Shown here: positions 1-8,049 of the stretch, in pieces
Numbering within the stretch: position 1 is the stretch's first letter
Layout of the letters: each line of letters starts with the position of its first letter
Source: an uncultured Bacilli bacterium
Lineage (GTDB): Bacteria; Bacillota_I; Bacilli_A; RF39; UBA660
NCBI GenBank assembly: GCA_947598325.1
Contig: CANQFD010000005.1
Span: forward strand, 1-64,000
Length of the DNA stretch: 64,000 bases
Direction: 5' to 3'
Position numbers and translations under genes: made by a program
The notes under the pieces: model-generated
Database searches by the model: none
What the model saw: only the letters and a program-made list of their open reading frames with translations
Told to the model about the DNA's origin: nothing

Positions 1-36
1 AAAATATTAATTTTGAATTTTAAAAATTTCATAAGA

Positions 37-64
37 AAACCTCTAGTTTAAAAACTAGGGGTTT
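37..64. terminator. Inverted repeat, possible terminator
   Basis: A 13-bp inverted repeat (37-49 with 52-64, one G-U pair) lies at the left edge. Read on the minus strand it is followed by a short T-rich stretch. It may end transcription from oapA (second terminator) or belong to a gene left of the window. The T-tract is weak. Confidence 0.35.
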
Positions 65-76
65 GTCAACACTCTG

Positions 77-106
77 AAAAGAACTCAAAATAAATTGAGT
101 TCTTTT
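77..106 (-). terminator. Rho-independent terminator after oapA-like gene
   Basis: A 12-bp perfect stem (77-88 with 95-106) has a 6-nt loop and a T-run on the minus-strand side. It lies about 65 nt downstream of the oapA-like stop codon. A second, shorter hairpin (111-118 with 124-131) sits between the two. Confidence 0.65.
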
Positions 107-171
107 ACATTGTCATATTTTTCATATGACATTATTATTGTTATCTTTATTTTCAATATTATACTATTTTT

Positions 172-720
172 TTAAATTTTTTTAAAACTAAATAAATGTA
201 TTAATTTTCCAACCATAAATGTTATCTTTTCAGAGTTTTCAATAGCTATACTTTTTCCAATTGCTTTTGTTGTTATTGTTAATGATGCTATTAAGCCAGT
301 TACGACTAAAATAACTATGGAACCATTTAAGTTAAACTCTTTAGATATCATATTTGAAACTAACATACCTGCTGAACCACTGACAACTCCGGCTACATCA
401 CCTACAACATCGTTACATATAGATGCAAGTTTATCTGAATTTTTTAAAAGTTTTATAGAATGTTTACTACCTTTTACTTTTTTAGAAGCCATTGAATGAA
501 ATGGTTTTTCTTTAGCAGCAGTAATAGCCACTCCTATCATATCAAAAATCATTCCTATTAGTATAAATACTATTATAAGAATAATTCCAAAAACTATATT
601 TATGTTTGGTATTATACTCTCTGATAAACTTGAAAAAATGATTGAAAGTATAAAAGATGTCAACATAACTATTAATATCCATTTTGTTCTATCATTTTTT
701 CTTTTTGTCTTTTTTTTCAT
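172..720 (-). CDS. oapA: OapA-like OLE RNA-associated membrane protein
   Basis: This 182-residue integral membrane protein has four predicted membrane helices (about 14-32, 41-66, 105-125 and 133-152). Between the second and third lies a conserved-looking polar stretch with the motifs AAKEKPFHSMASKKVKGSK and ICNDVVGD. The motif style resembles small DUF21-like proteins of Firmicutes. OapA of Bacillus halodurans is about 21 kDa with four helices and binds OLE RNA at the membrane; it is normally encoded just downstream of the ole RNA gene, as here. I chose the ATG at 720 because AGGAG precedes it by 5 nt. A longer reading to 783 would begin inside the structured RNA. The assignment rests on size, topology, motifs and neighbour, not on a database search. 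Confidence 0.8.
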   Translation of the reverse strand: MKKKTKRKNDRTKWILIVMLTSFILSIIFSSLSESIIPNINIVFGIILIIVFILIGMIFDMIGVAITAAKEKPFHSMASKKVKGSKHSIKLLKNSDKLASICNDVVGDVAGVVSGSAGMLVSNMISKEFNLNGSIVILVVTGLIASLTITTKAIGKSIAIENSEKITFMVGKLIHLFSFKKI

Positions 721-769
721 AAAATCTCCTAAAATAAAAAAATATGATGGTACTAATATAATAAACTTT

Positions 770-1319
770 GCGCCATAGGTCAAGTAGGTTTTCCCCTATT
801 CTAACCTTTCGTTACCAAAAGGCGGTTCCCCTTTAATGAATAGATATATCGTTTCCGAATATATGACTTGATTACCACTAAGTACACACTGCAATCTTAT
901 ATTAGTATACAGCCTAGGAGATTTCCTCACTGACATTTATCTATTATTAGCCATCTTTTGCAAATACAATTTCATATAGCAATTTCATATAAATAATTAT
1001 TGGCCACTAATATTTATATTATTCTATAATCCCAAGATATTCACTCAAGGCAAGCTACACTACTCACAGCTTTAGCCGCATAGTAGGTTCAAATCCTAAC
1101 TCGTACTAGATCAAGGGTCTAGCACAATATTAAGTCTCCACGTCATATGGGTTCTGCTTATATGCCGTTATAAGTTTCCCATATAACTACCTCCCAGCAT
1201 CCACCCCAGACTGGGCGTCCAAAGCAAACACCAGAAGTTTCACAGTTGTGCTCTTTAACGAATTTTTAGGCTCGTCTTCATAATAGATGTATCAACTAGG
1301 ATACTGCACCACTCATATA
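770..1319 (-). ncRNA. ole: OLE-like large structured non-coding RNA
   Basis: About 550-600 nt have no credible reading frame, and base composition is clearly richer in G and C than the flanks. On the minus strand it has many local hairpins, for example GUAUC/GAUAC near 1295, CCCAG/UGGG near 1210 and CUAGA/UCUAG near 1115. It also has G-rich single-stranded-looking blocks near its 3' end (about 790-835). A promoter with perfect 17-nt spacing ends at 1326, so the 5' end is near 1319. The 3' limit is approximate. OLE (ornate, large, extremophilic) RNAs are about 600 nt and lie upstream of oapA; in Bacillus halodurans they form a membrane RNP tied to Mg2+, alcohol and cold stress. tmRNA, RNase P and tRNA were considered and rejected. 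Confidence 0.78.
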
Positions 1320-1325
1320 CCAATA

Positions 1326-1354
1326 ATTTTATCAAAAAAACTAAGTTCAGTCAA
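1326..1354 (-). promoter_or_regulatory. Promoter of the OLE-like RNA
   Basis: A -35 box TTGACT (1349-1354), a 17-nt spacer and a -10 box TAAAAT (1326-1331) are seen on the minus strand, with TGA just before the -10. The predicted start is near 1319. Confidence 0.75.
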
Positions 1355-1417
1355 ATTTTTGAGTCAATTATCAATATATTATATTCGAAAAATATAGTGA
1401 TAATTACACCCATATGA

Positions 1418-1423
1418 TATAAT
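1418..1423 (+). promoter_or_regulatory. Putative -10 box for the GT4 gene
   Basis: TATAAT lies 23 nt before the TTG start codon, with no convincing -35 box. It diverges from the OLE-like RNA promoter about 65 nt away. Confidence 0.45.
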
Positions 1424-1446
1424 AATCAAAAAAGGAGTAGATCAAA

Positions 1447-2478
1447 TTGAAAAAGGAGAAAATAAAAATTAATATGCTTTCAATGGCTGATTCTGTAGAT
1501 GGACAAGGTGTTGGGAGTGCCTATCTTGAACTTATAAAATTACTAAAAGAAGAAGGTAAAGATGATTTTGAGATTTTTATAAATAAGGGTACTAAATTTG
1601 ATATAATTCATGCTCATACTATCGAACCTAGAAATTATTTAAAATTAAAATTCAGCAAATGCCCAACAGTCGCATATGTTCATTTTTTACCTGATACATT
1701 AAATGGATCTATAAAATTACCTAAACCTATTTTTAAGATATTTAAAAAATATGTTATTAGTTTTTATAAAAGTGCAGATCATTTGGTTGTTGTTAATCCT
1801 ATATTTAAAGAAGACATGGTTAAAGTTGGACTTGATAAAAATAAAATAACATATATTCCAAATTTTGTTTCTAAAGAAAAATTTTTTAAAATGAAAAAGA
1901 ATGAAATTAAATCTTTGAGAAAAAAATATAATATTGGAGAAAATGAATTTGTAGTTCTTGGAGCTGGGCAAGTTCAAAATAGAAAAGGTGTTTTGGATTT
2001 TGTAAAAGTTGCAAAAGAATTACCAGATATTACATTTATATGGGCTGGAGGGTTCTCTTTTGGAGCAATTACAGATGGACATAATGAACTTAAGAAGATT
2101 ATGGAAAATCCTCCTAAGAATGTTAAATTTTTAGGTATTATACCTAGAGATGAAATGAATAACTTATTTAATTTATCTGACTTACTTTTTGTACCAGCAT
2201 ATAGTGAATTATTTCCAATGATAATACTTGAATCTGTAAATACTGAAACACCAATATTACTTAGAGATTTAAAGTTATATGAAGATATTTTATTTAAAAA
2301 ATATTTAAAAGGAAGTAATAATAAGGAATTTAAAAACTTAATATTAAAGTTAAGTGAAAATAATGATTTATACAAAGAACAAATAAAAAATGCTAAATAT
2401 ATAGCAAAATTTTATAGCAAAGAGAATGTATATAAAATGTGGAAAGAATTTTATACAAAAATATATAATGAAAGATAA
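1447..2478 (+). CDS. GT4 glycosyltransferase, glycolipid (LafB-like) type
   Basis: This 343-residue GT-B fold transferase begins with an IKINMLS...GQGVGSAYLEL segment. Its C-terminal donor half has GAGQVQNRKG, WAGG, and the family-4 E-x7-E region around FVPAYSELFPMIILES. The N-terminal signature and the length recall the LafB-type enzymes that add the second hexose to diacylglycerol glycolipids in Lactobacillales; I infer a membrane glycolipid or lipoteichoic-acid anchor role. The start is TTG, preceded by GGAG at 9 nt; an in-frame ATG at codon 10 is the alternative. It is one of only two plus-strand genes here, transcribed divergently from the OLE-like RNA. GT4 membership is firm; the substrate is not. 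Confidence 0.75.
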   Translation: MKKEKIKINMLSMADSVDGQGVGSAYLELIKLLKEEGKDDFEIFINKGTKFDIIHAHTIEPRNYLKLKFSKCPTVAYVHFLPDTLNGSIKLPKPIFKIFKKYVISFYKSADHLVVVNPIFKEDMVKVGLDKNKITYIPNFVSKEKFFKMKKNEIKSLRKKYNIGENEFVVLGAGQVQNRKGVLDFVKVAKELPDITFIWAGGFSFGAITDGHNELKKIMENPPKNVKFLGIIPRDEMNNLFNLSDLLFVPAYSELFPMIILESVNTETPILLRDLKLYEDILFKKYLKGSNNKEFKNLILKLSENNDLYKEQIKNAKYIAKFYSKENVYKMWKEFYTKIYNER

Positions 2479-2481
2479 AAG

Positions 2482-2503
2482 ACTCACTTTAAAGTGAGTT
2501 TTT
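2482..2503. terminator. Bidirectional terminator between convergent genes
   Basis: A self-complementary 9+9-nt stem (2482-2499) is followed by T5 on the plus strand. The minus-strand deacetylase stop codon lies within the stem, so one hairpin serves both convergent genes. Confidence 0.7.
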
Positions 2504-3556
2504 AAATTGTTCTAGGGTTATCCCTGCATTAATTCTAACTCTTGAAAGTTCTAATTTATTATCTCCCCTTTTAACTTTACCATAATTGGTTGTAAATGCT
2601 AGATTATATCCTGCTTCTTTTAACATTTTGATTGTATGATCATTATAGTCTCCACATGGATATGCGAATGAATCAGCATTTCCAATTAGTTGTTTTGATT
2701 TAATTAAATCCTCTAAACCTTTTTCATATTCAATGCATAACATAAGACCACCGTGCCCCATTTTAGAGCATCCAGATTTATGCATATCATGACTATGAGA
2801 TTGCATACTAATATAACCTGAATCAATCATTTGTTTTTGAAGTGATGCGCTAACATCAGTCCAAGATGTAACAACAAACATAGTCATCGGAATTTTATAT
2901 TCAAGAGCAAGTGGATAAGCTATAGAATAATTAGATTCATGTCCATCATCCATAGTAATAACTACACTTTTTTCTGGAAGATCTATTTTTCCATCTAAAT
3001 ACATGTTTATTTCATTCATTGTTGGAAAATAGTAATTATTTTCTTTTAAATATATTAACTGCTCTTCGAACTTTGATTTTGCTAAATAATTACTATCTTT
3101 ACCAGATTCACCTTTTGTATCATCATAAAAATAATGATACATAAGTACAGATATCCCATCTATATCTTTTTCATTAACATCGATTACATTTATAATCCTT
3201 TTTACAGAGTTTTTATTTCCACTTGAATCATTTACACTATATATTATTTTATATTTACCCGTTTTACTAGTATCTACTTTCCCTCTTATCTTTATTTTAG
3301 ATGTTATATCACCATCAATATCATCAAATGCAGTTGCACCTTTTTCAAAATATTCAGAATTTATTACTATAGTTAGTTCTTCTGCACCTATTAATTTTAT
3401 TTCTGGTTTGATATTGTTAACTTTTGTTTCTTTAATTACCTTTTTAGAATCGTTTTTATCTTTGTTAATAATTGGTAAAATGTATATTGCTATAAATATT
3501 ATCAATAGAAATATTATTATGAACAATATTTTTATTTTCTTTCCTTGTAGTTTCAT
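2489..3556 (-). CDS. Membrane-anchored polysaccharide deacetylase with Ig-like domain
   Basis: This 355-residue protein has an N-terminal membrane anchor (about 7-28). A DUF5011-type bacterial Ig-like domain follows (about 50-125: KGATAFDDIDGDITSKI, KIIYSVNDSSGN). A C-terminal NodB polysaccharide deacetylase domain covers about 135-355. The first catalytic motif reads TMDDG instead of the usual TFDDG, and the metal-binding motif is SHSHDMH. It probably deacetylates peptidoglycan or a surface polysaccharide outside the cell. The ATG at 3556 has AGGAG 8 nt upstream. A longer frame to 3613 would start inside the -35 box of the promoter found at 3585-3613, so it is excluded. Confidence 0.85.
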   Translation of the reverse strand: MKLQGKKIKILFIIIFLLIIFIAIYILPIINKDKNDSKKVIKETKVNNIKPEIKLIGAEELTIVINSEYFEKGATAFDDIDGDITSKIKIRGKVDTSKTGKYKIIYSVNDSSGNKNSVKRIINVIDVNEKDIDGISVLMYHYFYDDTKGESGKDSNYLAKSKFEEQLIYLKENNYYFPTMNEINMYLDGKIDLPEKSVVITMDDGHESNYSIAYPLALEYKIPMTMFVVTSWTDVSASLQKQMIDSGYISMQSHSHDMHKSGCSKMGHGGLMLCIEYEKGLEDLIKSKQLIGNADSFAYPCGDYNDHTIKMLKEAGYNLAFTTNYGKVKRGDNKLELSRVRINAGITLEQFKNSL

Positions 3557-3584
3557 TTTACTATCTCCTGACTTAATTAGGGTT

Positions 3585-3613
3585 ATTTTATCAGATAGTA
3601 AATATCTAGTCAA
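3585..3613 (-). promoter_or_regulatory. Promoter of the deacetylase gene
   Basis: TTGACT (3608-3613), a 17-nt spacer and TAAAAT (3585-3590) with TGA before the -10. The boxes are the same as in the OLE-like RNA promoter. The predicted start is near 3578, about 20 nt before the start codon. Confidence 0.75.
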
Positions 3614-3640
3614 TTTATATTTTTTAATTTAATATAACAA

Positions 3641-3673
3641 AAAATGACTGATCTTTATTAAGTCAATCATTTT
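3641..3673 (-). terminator. Terminator after the GT2-GT4 fusion gene
   Basis: Complementary arms AAAATGA (3641-3647) and TCATTTT (3667-3673) are reinforced by TGACT/AGTCA inside, with a T-run on the minus strand. The stop codon of the gene at 3672 lies in the stem. Confidence 0.5.
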
Positions 3674-5876
3674 AATTATTTTCTTTTTTCATTATTTTCC
3701 TAACTAAAGATATAAACCATGGTCTAAATTTTATTTTATTTACTAATCTCCATTTTGTACTATTTAATATTTCTTCATATTTTTCCTTATAGTTTATACT
3801 GCTAGTTGATGAAATTGGAAGCATAATTTTCTTTAGTACCTCAACATCCATATCGATATTTTTATTACTTTTTTTACTATATATCTTATCATATTCATCT
3901 ATCATTTTACTTAGTGATTTATTTTTATATGATTTTATATTTTTTACAACCTTGTTATATTCTTCTTTATTATTTTGAATACTTAATATTTTATCCTCTA
4001 TATACTTAGGAGTACTATCTACTGGAATAACCCAGCCTAATTTATTTTTTCTAACCTTTTCAGCACCCGCACCCATATCAAAAGATAATACAGGTATACC
4101 AGCTGATATAGCTTCATTTAATGTATATGAATAAGTTTCAGGCCAAATTTGAAAGAAACATATTAAATTAATATTATTCTTTATTAATAATTCATTTAGC
4201 TTATCTCTATCATATTTTCCATGGAATTTAAAATTTTTCTTTTTGAAATCTAATCCGCCAATCATATCTAATCCAAATATGTGATATTTTATATTTTTAG
4301 ATTTACTTTGTTTTACTAAATCTCTAAAAATAAATCCACCTTTATGCTTTAATACACATCCTATGTAAGCTACATTAAATTTTTTATCAATAATTATATT
4401 TTCATAATTTTTAGATATATCAACGCCGTGTTCTATAACACTTATATCTAGCTCTTTATACTGTTTTAAAATATAATTTTTTGTATTATTTGATGGAACT
4501 ATAATAGTATCCATTCTTTTCAAAAAAGAATACCAATCTTCTCTCCAGCTAGGAATAATATTATTATTTAATCCATTTAACTCTTTTAGACATTTAGAAT
4601 GATCTGGTTTATTCATATTTAAACAAAATTTATCATTACAGTAAAGTAAATTATAATTAGGACATAAACAATAAAAATCATGTAATGTAATTATTTTATT
4701 TATTTTATACTTTTCACAAACATCTACTATATCAAAAAAATGTCCTATCATATGTTGTATATGTACAAAATCAATATTCATTGCCAAAACTATATCTTCT
4801 AACATTTCCTTATATTTATTATTATATTTAGAAAATTCAGATATTCTATTTACATTTTTAAGTAAAATTTCATCCTCATAATCCTCAAAATAAGATTTTA
4901 AAACATAATTCTCAGGTTGCGGATATAAAATATGAAAGTTAAATTTATTTCTTAAATTATTTACAATATCCATAACATGAAGAGTAGTACCTCCAGTTAA
5001 ATTTGTCCAATCATGAATTAACACTAAAATATTTTTTCTTTTTGAAACATTCATATAATATCCAATGTTTTTACCTATATGTTTAATTGGGAACTCTTCA
5101 CACCATTTTGATAAATACCAAAAATATTTTGGATATTTATTAGAAAGAATGTTAAGATGACTATCTATTACTTTTTGTTTTTCATCTGAAAATGATTGAC
5201 TTTCTTTATGATAAACTATTACATCATCACATAATACATTTTTATATCCATAATCAATACATCTAAATGAAAAATCATTTTCTTCTCCATATCCTCTTCC
5301 ATATGATTCTTCATCAAAATAACCTACTTCATCTAATACAGATCTTTTTATGTAAACACAAAAACCATGTGATGTAGGAACCTCTGGATATTCATGATAT
5401 GAACATTTCTCTATTAATTCATTATATTCATCTATACTTATATCTTCAGGTATTTCATTTTTTTGTAAACCAATAGGCACAGACGCTAATGTTGCATTAT
5501 TAGATAATGGTGTAACCGTAGCTATTTTATCTTCTCTATATGCACACTTTTTTATTTTATCAAGCCAGTTTTTTCCAACAACAGTATCACTATTTAAGAG
5601 TAAGACATCATTTTTTGAATATTTCATTCCTTTGTTAACTGTTTTTACAAATCCCAAATTGTCTTTATTTTTTATTATAACTATATTTAAATCTTTGTTA
5701 TCTTTTTTTACCTTATTTATATATTTTCCTATATTTTCATCTGTACTACAATCATCTATTAATATTAAAGTATTTTCTTTTAAATCAGTATTCTTAATTA
5801 TTGAAGAAACACATTCACACAAAGCTGTGTAAGCATTATATATTGGAATAACAATATCACATTTTTTCATAACCAT
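3672..5876 (-). CDS. Bifunctional GT2-GT4 glycosyltransferase fusion
   Basis: This 734-residue protein carries two transferases. Residues about 5-255 are a GT2 (GT-A) domain: DIVIPIYNAY at the start, ILIDDCSTDEN, the NSDTVVG metal site, and the GEENDFSFR acceptor-side motif seen in rhamnosyltransferase-like enzymes. Residues about 280-665 are a GT4 (GT-B) domain starting ILVLIHDW, with GGTTLHV and a C-terminal IWPETYSYTLNEAISAGIP nucleotide-sugar motif. The tail has NSTKWR and a basic hydrophobic end that may bind the membrane. It probably adds two consecutive sugars to a surface polysaccharide. AGGAGG lies 5 nt before the first ATG; a second in-frame ATG two codons on is possible. Confidence 0.88.
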   Translation of the reverse strand: MVMKKCDIVIPIYNAYTALCECVSSIIKNTDLKENTLILIDDCSTDENIGKYINKVKKDNKDLNIVIIKNKDNLGFVKTVNKGMKYSKNDVLLLNSDTVVGKNWLDKIKKCAYREDKIATVTPLSNNATLASVPIGLQKNEIPEDISIDEYNELIEKCSYHEYPEVPTSHGFCVYIKRSVLDEVGYFDEESYGRGYGEENDFSFRCIDYGYKNVLCDDVIVYHKESQSFSDEKQKVIDSHLNILSNKYPKYFWYLSKWCEEFPIKHIGKNIGYYMNVSKRKNILVLIHDWTNLTGGTTLHVMDIVNNLRNKFNFHILYPQPENYVLKSYFEDYEDEILLKNVNRISEFSKYNNKYKEMLEDIVLAMNIDFVHIQHMIGHFFDIVDVCEKYKINKIITLHDFYCLCPNYNLLYCNDKFCLNMNKPDHSKCLKELNGLNNNIIPSWREDWYSFLKRMDTIIVPSNNTKNYILKQYKELDISVIEHGVDISKNYENIIIDKKFNVAYIGCVLKHKGGFIFRDLVKQSKSKNIKYHIFGLDMIGGLDFKKKNFKFHGKYDRDKLNELLIKNNINLICFFQIWPETYSYTLNEAISAGIPVLSFDMGAGAEKVRKNKLGWVIPVDSTPKYIEDKILSIQNNKEEYNKVVKNIKSYKNKSLSKMIDEYDKIYSKKSNKNIDMDVEVLKKIMLPISSTSSINYKEKYEEILNSTKWRLVNKIKFRPWFISLVRKIMKKENN

Positions 5877-5902
5877 AATTACCTCCTATTATCATACGTT
5901 TA

Positions 5903-5931
5903 ATTGTAACATAAGCATTCAAATTACACAA
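5903..5931 (-). promoter_or_regulatory. Promoter of the GT2-GT4 fusion gene
   Basis: -10 TACAAT (5903-5908) with TGT before it (extended -10), a 17-nt spacer and -35 TTGTGT (5926-5931). Confidence 0.6.
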
Positions 5932-5963
5932 TATAAATAAAACTTTTATTTTATAGCATTTTG

Positions 5964-7094
5964 TTACCAATTAATATCTATATCTAACGTTTTTATATAG
6001 TTTTTACATTTTTCTCTAAATTTACCCGAAATTTTTAAATTATAAACTTTTCTAAAAATAAATTGTCTTATTGCTTCTATTAATATACAGCATATAAACA
6101 CTATAAATACAAATAGAAATAATTTTGGAATTATTGTTATAGAATAGTGCATTTTATTAAATCCAATACTATTATATAAAATATCCCTTATATAATTATT
6201 CTCAGTAATTAAATAACATCCTAAAACATATTTAGATATTATATTAATATATCTATTTTTAAAATCTAATAAGCTAAAATACAAGAAAAATGCTACACAT
6301 CCTGCTATTAAAAGTGGATTATTATATGCTAAGAAGCCATTTATTAAATTTGAACCTATGTATTTGACTAGATCATTATCAAAATTAATTAAGTTGTTTC
6401 CAAATATATAAATCAAAAAATTTACAAATGCAGTAAAAATATATAAGTTTAAAAGTATTAACTTAATTTTATTTTTAGAACATTTTTTAAAATGATAACT
6501 ATCTTGTATTGGATTTTTCTTTAAATAAGCTCCTAATAAATATAAAAATACAAAATTAATTAATGAATATCCAGAATCAACATTATAAAATTCTCCATTT
6601 GTTATATATGGCATAAAAATAAGTAATATAAAGTAAACTAATATTATTTTTTTATATTTTTTATTATCTATGTTATTTATAACAGTATTTAATATTGGAC
6701 TTAAAAAATATAAAAGCAAGTAACAAGTTAAAAACCAATAATCCCAAAAAGTAATTGGTAATAAACTTTTTATTATTTCAATAGTTGGTATATTTTTATT
6801 AAATACAAATATACCTAATAAAACAAAAATAACTGAGTAAAACCATATTGAATTATTAATGCTTATTGCCTTTGATAATCTAAATTTTTTCTCACAATTA
6901 AAATATCCTGATAAAAGTACAAAGAGATTAACATGTATATATATTAATGAAGTTAAAAAGCTCCAAAAATAGCTTGAAAGCTGTGAAGAATTTGACCATA
7001 TATTTCCATGATAAATAAAATGCCATAATATTATAAATAACATTGAAATTATTCTTAAAAGTTCAAAATTTGATTTTCTCTCTTCTTTTACCAC
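5964..7094 (-). CDS. Acyltransferase 3 family membrane O-acyltransferase
   Basis: This 376-residue polytopic protein has about ten hydrophobic helices. Its N-terminal signature, NFELLRIISMLFIILWHF, contains the conserved arginine and histidine of the acyltransferase-3 family. Such enzymes move acetyl or other acyl groups onto extracytoplasmic glycans (OatA-like membrane domains, exopolysaccharide acetylases). It lacks an SGNH domain fused at the C-terminus; a separate SGNH protein is encoded at 32902. The start codon is GTG at 7094 with AGGGGG 8 nt upstream; a nearer ATG is out of frame. Its position in the glycan locus supports O-acylation of the surface polymer. Confidence 0.85.
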   Translation of the reverse strand: MVKEERKSNFELLRIISMLFIILWHFIYHGNIWSNSSQLSSYFWSFLTSLIYIHVNLFVLLSGYFNCEKKFRLSKAISINNSIWFYSVIFVLLGIFVFNKNIPTIEIIKSLLPITFWDYWFLTCYLLLYFLSPILNTVINNIDNKKYKKIILVYFILLIFMPYITNGEFYNVDSGYSLINFVFLYLLGAYLKKNPIQDSYHFKKCSKNKIKLILLNLYIFTAFVNFLIYIFGNNLINFDNDLVKYIGSNLINGFLAYNNPLLIAGCVAFFLYFSLLDFKNRYINIISKYVLGCYLITENNYIRDILYNSIGFNKMHYSITIIPKLFLFVFIVFICCILIEAIRQFIFRKVYNLKISGKFREKCKNYIKTLDIDINW

Positions 7095-7131
7095 GATAAC
7101 ATCCCCCTGTATTGTGTTTATTATATAAATA

Positions 7132-7140
7132 ATTATAACA
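7132..7140 (-). promoter_or_regulatory. Extended -10 promoter of the acyltransferase gene
   Basis: TGTTATAAT on the minus strand, about 40 nt before the GTG start; no good -35 box at 17 nt. Confidence 0.5.
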
Positions 7141-7185
7141 CAAAAATTATATTATGCTATCATTTATTGAGAATTTTATAATTTT

Positions 7186-7995
7186 TTAATCTTCTAATTC
7201 TAAGAATTGAATTTTTTTGTTAAATGCAATTATTGTTTCAAAAATAGGTTTTAATAACCATATTCCTATTCCAAATAAAAATCCTTTTCCAAATGCATTT
7301 GAAAGTTCAAAATTCATAACTAACTTTAATATTCCATATATAAACCAACCAACTATTGGAATTAGTAATAAAATTAGCCACCATGCACTATAACCGCATA
7401 TTTTAAAAAGTACTGCATCTCTATAAAATGGAATAAATGTTGCCCAAAAATGTTCTCTAGCTTTTATATATATTAAACCTCTTATAATAATTAAATATAT
7501 ACCGTAAACAAATAAGATAATTATCATTGTTTTTACTATTTTATTACTTAATATTATCTTGCTAGCAATAGAAACCTTCTTTTGTGTTGGCATTTCATTT
7601 TTTATATCATTTAGAATTTCTTCTGCACTATAACCTTGTTCCAATTTTTCTTTTACTTCTTCAATATTTACGTCTTCAAATACTTCATTTAAAGTTTTTG
7701 CATCTGTTTGTTCTAGTAATGTCTTGCCTGCTGAAAGAATATTTTCATCAACACCTTTTTCTTTTAGTTCTGTACTATAATTATCTATCATTTCTGCAAT
7801 TTCTTCATTTGAATATTCTTTACTTAAATCTTGATATATTGTAAGTGCATCTGATGCTGAAATATTGTCTATATTCATATTTTTTTCTTTTAAATATTCT
7901 TCTATATCTACTTTTTCCGCAGCAAAACATGTATTTGTAATTCCTAATATTATTATTGTTATTACTATTGTACTTATTATTTTTATATATTTCAT
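7186..7995 (-). CDS. Secreted/membrane protein with C-terminal DUF5684-like domain
   Basis: This 269-residue protein starts with a cleavable-looking signal peptide (to about residue 25, CFA-A). A soluble, acidic, helical stretch of roughly 120 residues follows, rich in E, K and D. Three or four membrane helices come after that, containing FIPFYRDAVLFKICGYSAWW and IPIVGWFIYGILK. The last part matches my memory of DUF5684, a small membrane domain of unknown function. A GGAG ribosome site precedes the ATG. I cannot say what it does; its setting among glycan genes suggests an envelope role but proves nothing. Confidence 0.65.
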   Translation of the reverse strand: MKYIKIISTIVITIIILGITNTCFAAEKVDIEEYLKEKNMNIDNISASDALTIYQDLSKEYSNEEIAEMIDNYSTELKEKGVDENILSAGKTLLEQTDAKTLNEVFEDVNIEEVKEKLEQGYSAEEILNDIKNEMPTQKKVSIASKIILSNKIVKTMIIILFVYGIYLIIIRGLIYIKAREHFWATFIPFYRDAVLFKICGYSAWWLILLLIPIVGWFIYGILKLVMNFELSNAFGKGFLFGIGIWLLKPIFETIIAFNKKIQFLELED

Positions 7996-8049
7996 TTTTT
8001 TCTCCTTTTAACTGTATTTCTCTTATTATCTTTATACTATATATACTTT

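Noticed and set aside
1084-1100. Plus-strand T-arm-like motif (GGTTCAAATCC), suggesting a tRNA
   Set aside because: No matching acceptor, D or anticodon arms could be folded around it. The segment forms a hairpin of the minus-strand structured RNA instead.
770-1319. tmRNA, RNase P RNA or another giant RNA (ROOL, GOLLD)
   Set aside because: No tRNA-like ends or tag reading frame for tmRNA, and no ACAGAA-type core of RNase P. ROOL and GOLLD are usually linked to phages and tRNAs, while an oapA-like gene follows here. A covariance search would settle this.
1717-2375. Minus-strand open frames opposite the GT4 gene
   Set aside because: Composition is that of a shadow frame (F, N, K, L runs) and the GT4 motifs on the plus strand are clear.
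3557-3613. N-terminal extension of the deacetylase
   Set aside because: It runs through the -10 and -35 boxes of a strong promoter and lacks a ribosome site.
7142-7186. AT-only inverted repeat as terminator of the DUF5684-like gene
   Set aside because: Ten A-T pairs with a 25-nt loop; too weak to call in DNA this AT-rich.
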